The position numbers and the translations under genes are program-made. The notes beneath the pieces are model-generated. The model did not search any database and was not told the DNA's origin. It worked only from the letters and a program-made list of their open reading frames with translations. From contig CAKTKU010000001.1 in assembly GCA_934572335.1 (NCBI GenBank), positions 62,001 through 126,000 of the forward strand: a DNA stretch of 64,000 nt, read 5' to 3'. How positions within the stretch are numbered: the stretch's first letter is position 1; every line of letters begins with the position of its first letter. Shown one piece after another: positions 16,463 through 25,119 of the stretch. This DNA comes from an uncultured Oscillospiraceae bacterium (GTDB taxonomy: Bacteria > Bacillota > Clostridia > Oscillospirales > Oscillospiraceae).

Positions 16463-17704
16463 TCACGCCTCGGCCGTCTTGCTGTCCTCGGCGCTTGCGC
16501 AGAAGAAATCGGGGCCTTTTGCCCGGAAAAGCAGCATCGACACGCTGAGCAGCAGCTCCGTATGGGCGGAGGCATCGTCCAGAGGGATCATGAAATCATC
16601 CTGCATTCTGCGGATGCGGTAGAGTATCGTGTTGCGGTGGGTGAAGAGCGCGTCGCAGGTCTTTTTGAGTGAGCGGCTGCACGTGAGGTAATAATAGAGC
16701 GTTTCGCAGTACTGCGTACCCTTGTCCCGGTCGTGCGCCGCGAGGGCGCGCAGCGACGGCGGGATCAGGTCGTGATGACCCTCAAGGTTTTTCAGCAGCA
16801 CCGCCGTGCGAAGCTGCGCGACCGTGCACACGCTGCTCGCGTGAAAGCGCGCGTCTGTCAGCAGCGCCAGCGCCTCCCGCGCTGTCTGATACAGCGCCGG
16901 GAGCGCGAACAGATCGTCCAGCCCCTCCGACATGATCACCTTGAGCCTGAACTCCTCCGCCAGCGCGGAAAACGCTTCAAGCTCGCCTCTCCCGTGTAGG
17001 AACAAGAACACATCCCCGCGGTAGAGAAAGGGGTGCCCGTCGGGGAAATGCGCGACCAGCTCATCCCGCAAATGGCGCAGACCGTTATAGAGACTGTGAT
17101 ACGCGGTCAGGTCTATGAGCGCGAAGCCCGTCGGCGTGAAGTCCGCCAGATAGGTGTTTGCGGTCTGGAGGCGGAAATACGGCGCGGTGGGGAACCCGCC
17201 GTCCAGAAGGTGCATGAGAATGTCTTCCTCCGTCTCGAAGGGCTTGTCATGGCGGCTCGCCTCAATGAACATCTGCTTGGCAAATATCTGCTCGACCACC
17301 TGCCAGACCTCCGGCGGGATGCTTTTCAGATGCCCGTCCGTGTCCACGCATATGAGAAACCCCAGCCCGACGCCCGTACTCACTAAGGGCGCGATGCGGC
17401 GGCGGTATGCGCTGCCGTCGAGCTTGGCGTAGTCCGCCGTACCGGCGCGAAGCGTCTCGCTCTGGCTGATGAGCGCGCCTATTTCATAAGTGATCTCGCC
17501 CTGACGCACGGCGTCCGAGAACACCTGATCGGAAAAACCGAGCGGGCGGTGGTGCGCCACGACGCGGAAAGCATCGTCCAGCACGAGCAGCGGACACTCC
17601 AAAAGCGCCCCCGCGTCCGCCGCGAGACCCTTCATATCATCCTGCGCGAAAAACTCCGTCAGCAGCGCGTCGGCGCTGATGCTGTTCCAGCGTGCCTCAT
17701 CCAT
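16463..17704 (-). CDS. PucR/CdaR-family transcriptional regulator
   Basis: 413 residues. The N-terminal ~250 form a ligand-sensing region (ECPLLVLDDAFRVVAHHRPLG, PLVSTGVGLGFLICVD, GAF/PucR-like). Residues ~330-390 are the C-terminal PucR HTH (SLKKTCDALFTHRNTILYRIRRMQ). Members activate or repress purine, sugar-acid, proline or GABA/amino-acid catabolic genes in response to a metabolite. The gene's own promoter (17756-17784) is followed by a perfect 23-base palindrome, a likely autoregulatory site. GGTGAGG lies ahead of the ATG. The convergent aminotransferase is its probable target. Sensor ligand unknown. Confidence 0.87.
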   Translation of the reverse strand: MDEARWNSISADALLTEFFAQDDMKGLAADAGALLECPLLVLDDAFRVVAHHRPLGFSDQVFSDAVRQGEITYEIGALISQSETLRAGTADYAKLDGSAYRRRIAPLVSTGVGLGFLICVDTDGHLKSIPPEVWQVVEQIFAKQMFIEASRHDKPFETEEDILMHLLDGGFPTAPYFRLQTANTYLADFTPTGFALIDLTAYHSLYNGLRHLRDELVAHFPDGHPFLYRGDVFLFLHGRGELEAFSALAEEFRLKVIMSEGLDDLFALPALYQTAREALALLTDARFHASSVCTVAQLRTAVLLKNLEGHHDLIPPSLRALAAHDRDKGTQYCETLYYYLTCSRSLKKTCDALFTHRNTILYRIRRMQDDFMIPLDDASAHTELLLSVSMLLFRAKGPDFFCASAEDSKTAEA

Positions 17705-17721
17705 GCTAACAACCTCACCAA

Positions 17722-17744
17722 AGCTTGTGCTGTCAGCACAAGCT
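17722..17744. promoter_or_regulatory. Perfect 23-base palindrome in the PucR gene leader
   Basis: Arms AGCTTGTGCTG (17722-17732) and CAGCACAAGCT (17734-17744) around one base. It lies just downstream of the -10 box on the - strand, where a bound protein would block transcription. Could also fold as an RNA hairpin, but there is no T-tract for termination. Confidence 0.6.
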
Positions 17745-17755
17745 GATTTTGTTTT

Positions 17756-17784
17756 ATTGTACTACGGGCTTGTTGTGTTTTCAA
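17756..17784 (-). promoter_or_regulatory. Sigma-A type promoter of the PucR gene
   Basis: On the - strand TTGAAA, 17-base spacer, TACAAT, about 50 bases before the start codon. Confidence 0.65.
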
Positions 17785-17800
17785 GTGAAATGAGTAAAAT
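17773..17800 (+). promoter_or_regulatory. Possible promoter of the hsp20 gene
   Basis: TTGTGT, 16-base spacer, TAAAAT, about 118 bases before the hsp20 ATG and overlapping the opposing PucR promoter. No CIRCE element (TTAGCACTC repeat) is visible, so HrcA control is not indicated. Confidence 0.4.
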
Positions 17801-17918
17801 AATAATCGAAAAGAGAAAAGGAGAGCGATAAAGATGCTCAGATTTAATAATTAGATAATTTCCCAATGATCTCAGCGCAGATTAAAAAAATATAAAGACT
17901 TGTATTGGAGGCATTATT

Positions 17919-18353
17919 ATGGTACCCAGCATTTATGGTGAAAATATGTTTGATGATTTCTTTGGCAGTTCTTTCTTCGGCGGTCATGATCCGCTGTTCG
18001 GCAAGCACGCAAGAAACCTCATGAAGACCGATATTCACGAGACGGACGACGCGAAGGCGTACAGATTCGCCGTTGAGCTGCCCGGCTTCAAGAAGGACGA
18101 GATTAGCCTTGACGTCAAGGACGGTTACCTGAACATCAGCGCGGCGAAGGGTCTCGACAAGGACGAAGAGGACAAGAAGGGCCGCGTCCTGCGTCAGGAG
18201 CGCTACGCCGGGGCTTGCTCGCGCAGCTTCTACATCGGCGATGTGAAGCCGGAGGATGTCAAGGCAAAGTATGAGTCCGGCGTGCTGACCGTGATCATCC
18301 CGAAGGAGGACGCGAAGAAGCTTGCCTCCGGCAGCGCTATTGCAATTGAATGA
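17919..18353 (+). CDS. Hsp20/alpha-crystallin small heat-shock protein
   Basis: 144 residues. Short Phe/Gly-rich N-terminus (FDDFFGSSFFGG), alpha-crystallin domain ~35-130 with the hallmark VELPGFKKDEISLDVKDGYLNI and the closing ESGVLTVIIPKE (A-x3-GVL motif), then a short tail. It is an ATP-independent holdase chaperone that forms cytoplasmic oligomers. ATG at 17919 has GGAGG eight bases upstream. The C-terminal IxI/V anchor is weak (SAIAIE supplies I-A-I). Monocistronic with a terminator at 18405-18440. Confidence 0.95.
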   Translation: MVPSIYGENMFDDFFGSSFFGGHDPLFGKHARNLMKTDIHETDDAKAYRFAVELPGFKKDEISLDVKDGYLNISAAKGLDKDEEDKKGRVLRQERYAGACSRSFYIGDVKPEDVKAKYESGVLTVIIPKEDAKKLASGSAIAIE

Positions 18354-18404
18354 GCCTGAGGTAATCAGTGCCGCAGGGCGCTGAAAAGAAAAACTGTAAA
18401 ACAG

Positions 18405-18440
18405 ACGGCTGCTTCCCTTTTTTTGAGGAAGCAGCCGTTT
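18405..18440. terminator. Terminator between hsp20 and aspartate aminotransferase genes
   Basis: 12-base perfect stem (arm ACGGCTGCTTCC) with a 10-base T-rich loop, then a short T run. It serves the + strand hsp20 and lies just past the end of the convergent - strand gene. Confidence 0.8.
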
Positions 18441-18457
18441 TCTGCGTTTCTATGTTT

Positions 18458-19735
18458 TTATTTCAGCAGCGCTTCCAGCGCGGCGATGCGAAGGCACAGG
18501 CAGAAAATGCCCATCGCCTTGTCCAGCTCGTCGATCGCGGGATAGGACGGCGCAATGCGGATGTTCGAGTCGTCCGGGTCGACGCCGTAGGGGTACGTCG
18601 CACCGGCGCCGGTCATCACGACGCCCGCCTCCTTGCACAGCGCGAGCGTGCGCTTGGCAAGACCGGAATCGGTGAACACGGAGACAAAGTAGCCCCCGTG
18701 AGGGCGCTGCCAATGGGCGATGCCGAGCGGCGCGATCTCCTCGTCGAGATGGCGCAGCACGCACGCGAACTTCGGCGCGAGGACGGCGGCGTGCTTTTTC
18801 ATAAGCTCAAGCGTGTGCGCCTTGTCCTTGAGATAGCGCACGTGGCGGAGCTGGTTGATCTTGTCGAAGGAGATCATCTGCACGCCCATGAGCTTCTTGA
18901 GCCGGTCAAGGTTGGCGACCGATGTGGCGAGCACGGATATGCCCGCGCCGGGGAAGGTTATCTTCGACGTGGAGGCGAACTCATACACCATGTCGGGGTT
19001 GCCCGCCTCGCGGCAGAGCGAGAGAATATCGTCAAACGGGAGGAAATCGCCCTCAAACTCATGCACGCAGTAGGCATTGTCCCACATGAGCATGAAATCC
19101 GGCGCGGCGGGCTTCATCGCGGCGATGCGGCGCACGGTCTCCGCGGAGTAGACGATGCCGTCGGGGTTGGAGTATTTCGGCACGCACCACATACCCTTGA
19201 CAGCGGGGTCGGCGATGAGGCGTTCGACCGTGTCCATGTCGGGGCCGTTCTCGGTCATGGGGACGGTGATGAGCTCAAACCCGAAGCTCTCGGTGATCTT
19301 GAAGTGGCGGTCATAGCCCGGCGCGGGGCAGAGCCATTTGACCTTGTCGAGCCTGCACCACGGCTTTTCCGCGTGGTTGAGCCCGTGGGTGTACGCCTTC
19401 GCGACCGTGTCATACATCAGCTGGAGCGAGGCGTTGCCGCCGACGAGGCATTCCTCCGCCTTGCAGCCGAGAATGTCGGCAAAGAGCGCCTGTGCTTCGG
19501 GCAGACCGGAAAGCTCGCCGTAGTTGCGCGCGTCGATGCCGCCGGATATGCAGTCGTCCGCCGACGTAAGCACCGTGAGCATATCGCTCACGAGATCGAG
19601 CTGCTCGCGCCCGGGCTTGCCGCGCGCCATGTTGAGCTTGAGCTGCTGCGCCTTTGCAGCCTCGAAGCCGGCAGTGCAGAGCTCATGCTCGCGCACAAGC
19701 TCCTCGCGGGTCATTTCGCTGTATTTCTTAGTCAT
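18458..19735 (-). CDS. Aspartate aminotransferase, subgroup Ic type (PF12897)
   Basis: 425 residues. PLP fold-type I with PLP-Lys in STSKITFPGAG, KYSNPDGIVYS and WDNAYCVHEF, and the N-terminal NMARGKPG, which together point to the long 'MocR-like' aspartate transaminase family (PF12897) instead of classical AspC. Predicted reaction: aspartate + 2-oxoglutarate to oxaloacetate + glutamate. CGGAGGG lies before the ATG. It follows the DUF2804 gene by 60 bases on the same strand with no terminator between, so it may be the last gene of the dnaD-dnaC-DUF2804 transcript. Family good; substrate by family only. Confidence 0.87.
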   Translation of the reverse strand: MTKKYSEMTREELVREHELCTAGFEAAKAQQLKLNMARGKPGREQLDLVSDMLTVLTSADDCISGGIDARNYGELSGLPEAQALFADILGCKAEECLVGGNASLQLMYDTVAKAYTHGLNHAEKPWCRLDKVKWLCPAPGYDRHFKITESFGFELITVPMTENGPDMDTVERLIADPAVKGMWCVPKYSNPDGIVYSAETVRRIAAMKPAAPDFMLMWDNAYCVHEFEGDFLPFDDILSLCREAGNPDMVYEFASTSKITFPGAGISVLATSVANLDRLKKLMGVQMISFDKINQLRHVRYLKDKAHTLELMKKHAAVLAPKFACVLRHLDEEIAPLGIAHWQRPHGGYFVSVFTDSGLAKRTLALCKEAGVVMTGAGATYPYGVDPDDSNIRIAPSYPAIDELDKAMGIFCLCLRIAALEALLK

Positions 19736-19795
19736 GACAAAACCCTCCGATAGATTTTATGTTGAAAATAGTATTGAAAAAAGCCAATTGGGTTT

Positions 19796-20821
19796 TCACC
19801 ACTTGTTTTCGACTTTCTCGGCAAAGCCGGGGAAGTCCCGCACCTCGATGACCGTGCCGTCGTCGAGCACGGCCTTGCCCGTGAACATACCGAACACCTG
19901 ATGCTGGTCGGACTTGATGAGCATGACATCGGTGCACGCGGCGCGGTCGAGCACGGGGACAAAGTCCATCTCGAAGCGCCCGTCGTCCGACGTGAACGTC
20001 CACGAGGACATGAAGTCCCGCTCCCCGCCGGGGATGTTGAACTTCACCTGACTGAGCTTGTGCGCGCGGCCGTTGTAGAAAAGTACGTTCTCACTCGCGG
20101 CGGCGGTGTTGCCGAAGCCGTAGCCGATGTTCCACCCGAACGGCACGCCGTCAACATGGTAGGACGCGCTGCCCCAGTACCATGTGTTGTGATACGTCCA
20201 CACGCCGCGCCCCCAGTCGAGCACGGCAAAGCTGTCCGCGGGGTCAAATTCATAAAGCCGCGCGCCGTACTTCACGCTGCCCTTGGCGCGCATACAGTTT
20301 ATCTTCTGATTATAGTAGAAGTGACCGGGCTTGTCGAACGGCGTGCAGATGACCATGCTGTCCTCCGGTTCGTCAAAAAGCTCGATGCTCGCCAACAGCG
20401 CGCCCTCGGGACCGAAATCGTCCATGCGCGCGGTCAGCACGCGCCGCCCGCTGCCGTCATTTTCATAGCTGATGGAGTGGCTTTTGCCGCCGTGGCGCAC
20501 ATCGCCGTACTTCGACGTCTCCGGCATGCCGACGGAGCCGAGCGGCATGAACGTCATCGGGCTTTTCGTGATCTCCCACCCCTCGGCAAAGTCGAGCAGG
20601 GAGATAGAGTCCAGCCCCATGTAGCCGTTGTCGTCCACCGTGAGGGCGAGGGCGTAGCGCCCGTTGTTGATGAGATAGTAATCCCATTCCTTTATGCGAG
20701 TTTTCGGAGCTTTCACCGCCTTGCGGCTGTAAACGGGGAGAAGCGAACGCGCCCAGCCGGGTTCGGTGAGGTCGCCCTGCGCGTTGAGAAGGGGTATCGC
20801 GCGCGTTATTTCATGCTGCAT
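19796..20821 (-). CDS. DUF2804-domain protein
   Basis: 341 residues, soluble, rich in aromatic beta-strand sequence (DYYLINNGRYALALTVDDNGYMG, GVWTYHNTWYWGSASYHVDGVPFGWNIGYGFG), the pattern of DUF2804. The family is widespread, has no known reaction and is probably a beta-sandwich with a ligand pocket. AAAGGAG precedes the ATG and sits in the end of the dnaC-like gene, which stops two bases upstream. The link to replication genes may be only co-transcription. Confidence 0.88.
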   Translation of the reverse strand: MQHEITRAIPLLNAQGDLTEPGWARSLLPVYSRKAVKAPKTRIKEWDYYLINNGRYALALTVDDNGYMGLDSISLLDFAEGWEITKSPMTFMPLGSVGMPETSKYGDVRHGGKSHSISYENDGSGRRVLTARMDDFGPEGALLASIELFDEPEDSMVICTPFDKPGHFYYNQKINCMRAKGSVKYGARLYEFDPADSFAVLDWGRGVWTYHNTWYWGSASYHVDGVPFGWNIGYGFGNTAAASENVLFYNGRAHKLSQVKFNIPGGERDFMSSWTFTSDDGRFEMDFVPVLDRAACTDVMLIKSDQHQVFGMFTGKAVLDDGTVIEVRDFPGFAEKVENKW

Positions 20822-20823
20822 TG

Positions 20824-21825
20824 CTAAACTCCTTTCCTTATCTGCCGTATATCACGCCCCGCGAACGGCACGCGCAGAAATTCCCCGAAAATGCGGGAGC
20901 ATATCTGGGGGGTATACCTGCGCTCAAGCTCGTCGTCGGAGCAGTTTGTGCTGATTATCATCTTTTTGCCGCTGACAAGGCGGCTGTTGATGAGGGTGTA
21001 GAGCGCGCTGACGGACATGGGGGTGTTCATCTCCGTGCCGAGGTCGTCAAGGATCATCAGGTCGCATTCGAGCATGTTCTTCACGCGCGCGGACGCCGCC
21101 TGCCCCGCCTCGGTGTCGCGGGCGAACTTCTGCTGCTCGAACGCCTCCAGCGCGGCGGCGGCGGAGTCATAGCACACGGAGCAGCCCTTTTCCGCCGCGG
21201 TGCGCGCGATGCACGCGGAGAGATACGTCTTACCCAGCCCCGTGTCCCCCTGCAAAAGGAGGTTGGAGCTGACGTTGGGAAAGCTCTCGGCAAAGCGGCG
21301 GCAGATCTCGAACACCTTGGCCATCGCCTCGCGCGGCACAACGCCATAGCGCGGGTCAAGCTCGGCGGAATAGAGCGAAAGATCAAAGCGGTCAAAGCTC
21401 TCGCTGCCGTGGCGCAGAAGCGCGCCGAGCTCATCCGTCACCTCGCGGTTATACGCGCGGATAAGACAGGCGCACGGCTTCCCGTCCGGGAGCGTGCCCG
21501 TGTCATGACAGTTTGGGCAGGAGTATATGGGGGAGAGATAGTCGCGCGAAAAGCCGTTCGCCGCCAAAAGCGCCGCGCGCCGCTCCTGAAGCGCGAGATT
21601 ATCCCGCTCGAGCGCCGCAAGGCGCGCCTTCATATCCGCGCCGCGCGCGAGCGTGATGCGCGCCAGCTCCACCATCTGCGCGCGAAGCTGCGCGTCGATG
21701 TCCGCGATCTCCGGCACGCGCCGGTATACCAGCGCCGTGCGCCGCTCCTGCTCGGCGGCGTTGTCGGTGCGAAGCCGCTCCAGCGCGCCGCGGGCGCGGG
21801 CGAGGAGCTTTCCGTCATAGGTCAT
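20824..21825 (-). CDS. DnaC/DnaI-like replicative helicase loader ATPase
   Basis: 333 residues. N-terminal ~100 helical; zinc-type cysteines CPNCHDTGTLPDGKPCAC near residues 97-114; AAA+ domain with Walker A GDTGLGKT (~170) and Walker B LMILDDLGTE (~235), then sensor-type regions. This is the layout of Firmicute helicase loaders (DnaI/DnaC-like, IstB-related AAA). It would load DnaB helicase at origins or during restart. ATG at 21825 has AAAGGG upstream; 14 bases separate it from dnaD, as in other Clostridia where dnaD and the loader are neighbours. Not an IS21 IstB: no IstA or inverted repeats are present. Confidence 0.88.
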   Translation of the reverse strand: MTYDGKLLARARGALERLRTDNAAEQERRTALVYRRVPEIADIDAQLRAQMVELARITLARGADMKARLAALERDNLALQERRAALLAANGFSRDYLSPIYSCPNCHDTGTLPDGKPCACLIRAYNREVTDELGALLRHGSESFDRFDLSLYSAELDPRYGVVPREAMAKVFEICRRFAESFPNVSSNLLLQGDTGLGKTYLSACIARTAAEKGCSVCYDSAAAALEAFEQQKFARDTEAGQAASARVKNMLECDLMILDDLGTEMNTPMSVSALYTLINSRLVSGKKMIISTNCSDDELERRYTPQICSRIFGEFLRVPFAGRDIRQIRKGV

Positions 21826-21839
21826 AGCAAAGCCCTTTC

Positions 21840-22814
21840 TCAGATCTTGTCCAGAAGAGAATCCAGCCCCTCAAAGTCCGAGGGGCGGCTGCCGCGCTGG
21901 GCGGCTCTGCCCGGCGCGCTCTTTGCGCGCTGGCGGCTGTCCTTTTCCTCTATATCGCGCGGGGTGAACAGCCCCTTCTCTTTCCACGAGAGGATTATCT
22001 TGTTCATATAGCTCCACCGGAGGGAACCGGTGTTCGTGACCGTGCGGTCATAGGCGATGGCGATGCTCTCCGGGGGGAAGCCCATGTCGAGCCAGGAGGA
22101 GATATACTCATTTTCCGTCTTTGTCGGCTCGCGCCCGGCGATGCCCATGAGAGCGCACACCTGCGCGGTGGTGCTGCGGCGCGCGTCGTCCGCGCGGATG
22201 AATTCCTCCGCCTGCTCCACGGTCATGATCTCGCGGTTGACCCAGAAGTACGCCTCCTTCTGTATGGCGCGGGCGCTGGGGCGGCGCTGCGTGCCGTAGC
22301 GGCGGGAATACTGCTTGGCGCAGTGGTTGATCAGCAGCATTATCACGTCCGCCGGCATGCCAAGATAATCATATATCCCAAAGAGCGTTTTCATGTCCAC
22401 GCTGCTCAGCGCGCGCCCCATGACCTTCGACGCCTCCGCGATGATCGCGGCGAACTCCCCGTCCTCGCGGCTGCGGCGGACAAGATCCTCCGCCCGGTAT
22501 TCCGGCATCTCATCCGCCGGGGCGGGCGGGACATACGCGGTGGGAGCGGGGGATGGCGCGGTCTTATTCTCCGCCCGTGCGGGGGCGGCTGTGCGCGCTG
22601 TGCTGTCATCCGAAAGACCGAGCCGCCGCAGCTTTTCGTCCGCCGCCTCTATCTCGCGCAGGGTGCGGCAGAGGTCGCGCGCGGCGCGCTCGCAGTCGGT
22701 CTCCCCGGTGCGCAGACGGTAAAGATACAAAAGTGCGACGTCCCCGTCGTGCGCGGCGATGAGCCTGTCGGCGGTCTGCGCCGGTATGAAATTGCCCAAA
22801 GCGCTCTCTGACAT
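21840..22814 (-). CDS. DnaD-domain primosomal protein
   Basis: 324 residues. N-terminal ~75-residue helical domain (probably the winged-helix DnaB/DnaD N-domain), an Ala/Pro-rich linker ~85-115, then two DnaD/DnaB2 C-domains: one at ~125-210 (ALSSVDMKTLFGIYDYLGMP, YWVNREIMT) and one at ~225-290 (TENEYISSWLDMGFPPESIAIAYD, YMNKIILSWKEKGLFTP). Such proteins remodel origin DNA and recruit the helicase loader. First gene of the dnaD-dnaC-DUF2804 operon. AGGAG lies before the ATG. Confidence 0.9.
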   Translation of the reverse strand: MSESALGNFIPAQTADRLIAAHDGDVALLYLYRLRTGETDCERAARDLCRTLREIEAADEKLRRLGLSDDSTARTAAPARAENKTAPSPAPTAYVPPAPADEMPEYRAEDLVRRSREDGEFAAIIAEASKVMGRALSSVDMKTLFGIYDYLGMPADVIMLLINHCAKQYSRRYGTQRRPSARAIQKEAYFWVNREIMTVEQAEEFIRADDARRSTTAQVCALMGIAGREPTKTENEYISSWLDMGFPPESIAIAYDRTVTNTGSLRWSYMNKIILSWKEKGLFTPRDIEEKDSRQRAKSAPGRAAQRGSRPSDFEGLDSLLDKI

Positions 22815-22872
22815 GGGAAAAGATATCTCCTGAAAAATTTATGACTTAAATGTAAAAGTAACTGTGCAGGTA

Positions 22873-22901
22873 ATTATAGCATTATTTTTATCTTGTCGCA
22901 A
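22873..22901 (-). promoter_or_regulatory. Sigma-A type promoter of the dnaD operon
   Basis: On the - strand TTGCGA, 17-base spacer, perfect TATAAT; about 58 bases before the dnaD start. It overlaps the opposing promoter at 22893-22922. Confidence 0.7.
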
Positions 22902-22922
22902 TAGGAATAAATGTGCTATAAT
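22893..22922 (+). promoter_or_regulatory. Sigma-A type promoter of the U32 peptidase operon
   Basis: TTGTCG, 18-base spacer, perfect TATAAT. The leader to the start codon is about 105 bases, A+T-rich and with near-repeated ATATA units, but without an evident riboswitch. Confidence 0.65.
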
Positions 22923-23034
22923 GCACGATGTATAATTACGTGAGTTGTATGCAAATGCATATAATGCATATAAGGCATATATAAGAGAAACACAGATACA
23001 GAATATATAGAATATATACAGAGGAAATGGTGTA

Positions 23035-25119
23035 ATGCTTGAGCTTCTTTCTCCCGCCGGGTCGCCGGAGGCTGTTATTGCCGCGGTGCAGAACGGCGCG
23101 GACGCGGTCTATCTCGGAATGGGCGACTTCAACGCCCGCCGCGGCGCGAAGAATTTTACAAACGAGGAATTTGAAAAGGCGGTGACCTACTGCCGCGTGC
23201 GCGGGTGCAAGGTCTACGTCACGCTCAACACGCTCGTCAACGACAGGGAGATGGGCACGGCGGTGGACGCCGCGCGCCTCGCGTCCGAGTGCGGCGCGGA
23301 CGGGATAATCATTCAGGATCTGGGGCTTATCTCCGCGATACGCCGCGCCCTGCCGGACATCCCCCTCCATGCGAGCACGCAGATGAGCATCCACAACCTC
23401 GCCGGCGTGCAGGCGGCGGCGGAGATGGGGCTGACGCGCGCGGTGCTCGCGCGCGAGCTGAGCCTTGAGGAGATAGCATACATCACGAAAAACGCCCCAA
23501 TAGAGACGGAGATATTCGTCCACGGCGCGCTGTGCTTCTGCCATTCCGGGCAGTGCTATATGTCCAGCCTTATCGGGCGGCGCAGCGGCAACCGCGGCAT
23601 GTGCGCACAGCCGTGCCGCATGCAGTACTCTCTCGGCGGGCGCATGGACGATTACCCGATGTCGCTCAAGGATAACTGCCTTGTCGACAGGCTCCGCGAG
23701 ATCGAGGAGGCTGGCGTGGCGTGCATAAAGATAGAAGGGCGCATGAAGCGCCCGGAGTACACCGCCATCGTCACGGGAATATACTCCAAGGCGCTGCGCG
23801 AGCACCGGCAGCCCACCCCGGAGGAGATGACCATGCTGACAAAGGCATTCTCGCGCCAGGGGTTCACGCAGGGCTACTTCAACGGCGACAGGAAGGACAT
23901 GTTCGGCGTGCGCGGCGAGCCGGAGGAGGGCACGGAGAAAATATTCACCGTCGCCCGCCGGGCGTATGCCGACGGCGAGCTTCGCCGCGTTCCCGTGCAT
24001 TTTTACACCGTTGCCGAAAAGGGCGAGCGGATAAAGGCGATCGCCTTTGACGACGACGGACACAAAGCCGTGACCTACGGCCCCGTGCCGGAAAAGGCAA
24101 AGCGGCAGGGACTGACGGACGGGTATCTTGTCGAACAGATGTTCAAAACCGGCGGCACGCCGTATAACTGTGTGGAGAACAAGGCAAAGACCGACCCCGG
24201 TCTCTATCTCGCCGCGGCGGAGATAAATGAGCTCCGGCGCAAACTCATATCCGAGCTTTCCGCCCAGCGCTCCGCCCCGCCGACGCGGCGCAGTCTCGAC
24301 CTGCCCGCACCGCCGAAAAACGTCCCCACCGTGGCGGACCCCAAGCTCATCATCCAGGTGCGCACGGCGGAGCAGCTGACAAAGGAGCTGGCCGATCTGC
24401 GCCCGGCGTACATATACGTGCCGGCGATGATAATGGCGGCGGAGCCGAAGCTCGTGCTGCCGTTTGTGGAAAAGGGCTCCGTCCCCGTGGCGGTGCTGCC
24501 GAGGATAGTGAACGACGCGCAGATGAAAGAGGTCTACGCCACGCTCCAGAAGCTCTTTGACTACGGCGTGAACGAGGCGCTTGTGGGCAACCTCGGCCAG
24601 GTCGTCATGGCGCGCCGCGCCGGGATGAAGCTCAGAGGCGACTTCGGGCTGAACGCTTTCAACTCCTACACGCTCGAAATGCTCAACGAGATGGGGTTCC
24701 TCTCTGCCACGGCGTCGTTCGAGCTGCGCATCGCGCAGATAAAGGACATGGCAAAGCCGCTGGATACTGAGCTTATCATCTACGGGCGGCTGCCGCTTAT
24801 GGTGTCCGACCAGTGCATAATAAAAGAGAGCGCAGGGCGCTGCGCCTGCCAGACCCCCGCGCAGATGGCCGACCGCATGGGCTCGGTGTTCCCGGTGGTG
24901 AAGGAATACGGTTGCCGCAACGTTGTGTACAACGCGCACAAGCTCTATCTCGCGGACAAGAAGGAGGACCTTTACTCCGCGGGGCTGTGGGGGCTGAGAA
25001 TGATGTTCACGACCGAGAGCGCGCGCGAGTGCGTGGAGGTCGCAAAGGGGCATATGGGGCTTTCCGACTATAAGCCCAACGTCCTGACAAGAGGACTGTA
25101 CTACAGAGGTGTTGATTGA
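23035..25119 (+). CDS. U32-family peptidase (RlhA/YhbU-like, with DUF3656)
   Basis: 694 residues. Residues 1-~300 are the U32 core: LELLSPAGSPEAVIAAVQNGADAVYLG, EIFVHGALCFCHSGQCYMSS and RGMCAQPCRMQY, the cysteine-rich Fe-S binding part of the family signature. Residues ~370-480 fit DUF3656, and the last ~200 repeat a TIM-barrel like part with CACQTP. Family members are prephenate-linked 23S rRNA/tRNA hydroxylation factors (RlhA, TrhP) as well as reported collagenases; RNA modification is the better-supported modern reading. Its stop overlaps the maf start by one base. Confidence 0.88.
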   Translation: MLELLSPAGSPEAVIAAVQNGADAVYLGMGDFNARRGAKNFTNEEFEKAVTYCRVRGCKVYVTLNTLVNDREMGTAVDAARLASECGADGIIIQDLGLISAIRRALPDIPLHASTQMSIHNLAGVQAAAEMGLTRAVLARELSLEEIAYITKNAPIETEIFVHGALCFCHSGQCYMSSLIGRRSGNRGMCAQPCRMQYSLGGRMDDYPMSLKDNCLVDRLREIEEAGVACIKIEGRMKRPEYTAIVTGIYSKALREHRQPTPEEMTMLTKAFSRQGFTQGYFNGDRKDMFGVRGEPEEGTEKIFTVARRAYADGELRRVPVHFYTVAEKGERIKAIAFDDDGHKAVTYGPVPEKAKRQGLTDGYLVEQMFKTGGTPYNCVENKAKTDPGLYLAAAEINELRRKLISELSAQRSAPPTRRSLDLPAPPKNVPTVADPKLIIQVRTAEQLTKELADLRPAYIYVPAMIMAAEPKLVLPFVEKGSVPVAVLPRIVNDAQMKEVYATLQKLFDYGVNEALVGNLGQVVMARRAGMKLRGDFGLNAFNSYTLEMLNEMGFLSATASFELRIAQIKDMAKPLDTELIIYGRLPLMVSDQCIIKESAGRCACQTPAQMADRMGSVFPVVKEYGCRNVVYNAHKLYLADKKEDLYSAGLWGLRMMFTTESARECVEVAKGHMGLSDYKPNVLTRGLYYRGVD

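Noticed and set aside
17834..17854. Six-codon frame with AAAGGAG upstream of hsp20
   Set aside because: Too short to separate from chance in an A-rich leader; no regulatory structure follows.
17705..17918. CIRCE/HrcA element before hsp20
   Set aside because: The TTAGCACTC-N9-GAGTGCTAA repeat is absent; the AGCACAA palindrome present there belongs to the PucR side.
20824..21825. IstB helper of an IS21 element
   Set aside because: Zinc cysteines, dnaD neighbour and absence of IstA or terminal repeats indicate the host helicase loader.
22936..25053. 705-codon - strand open frame opposite the U32 peptidase
   Set aside because: His/Arg/Leu-rich shadow; the U32 motifs on the + strand are unambiguous.
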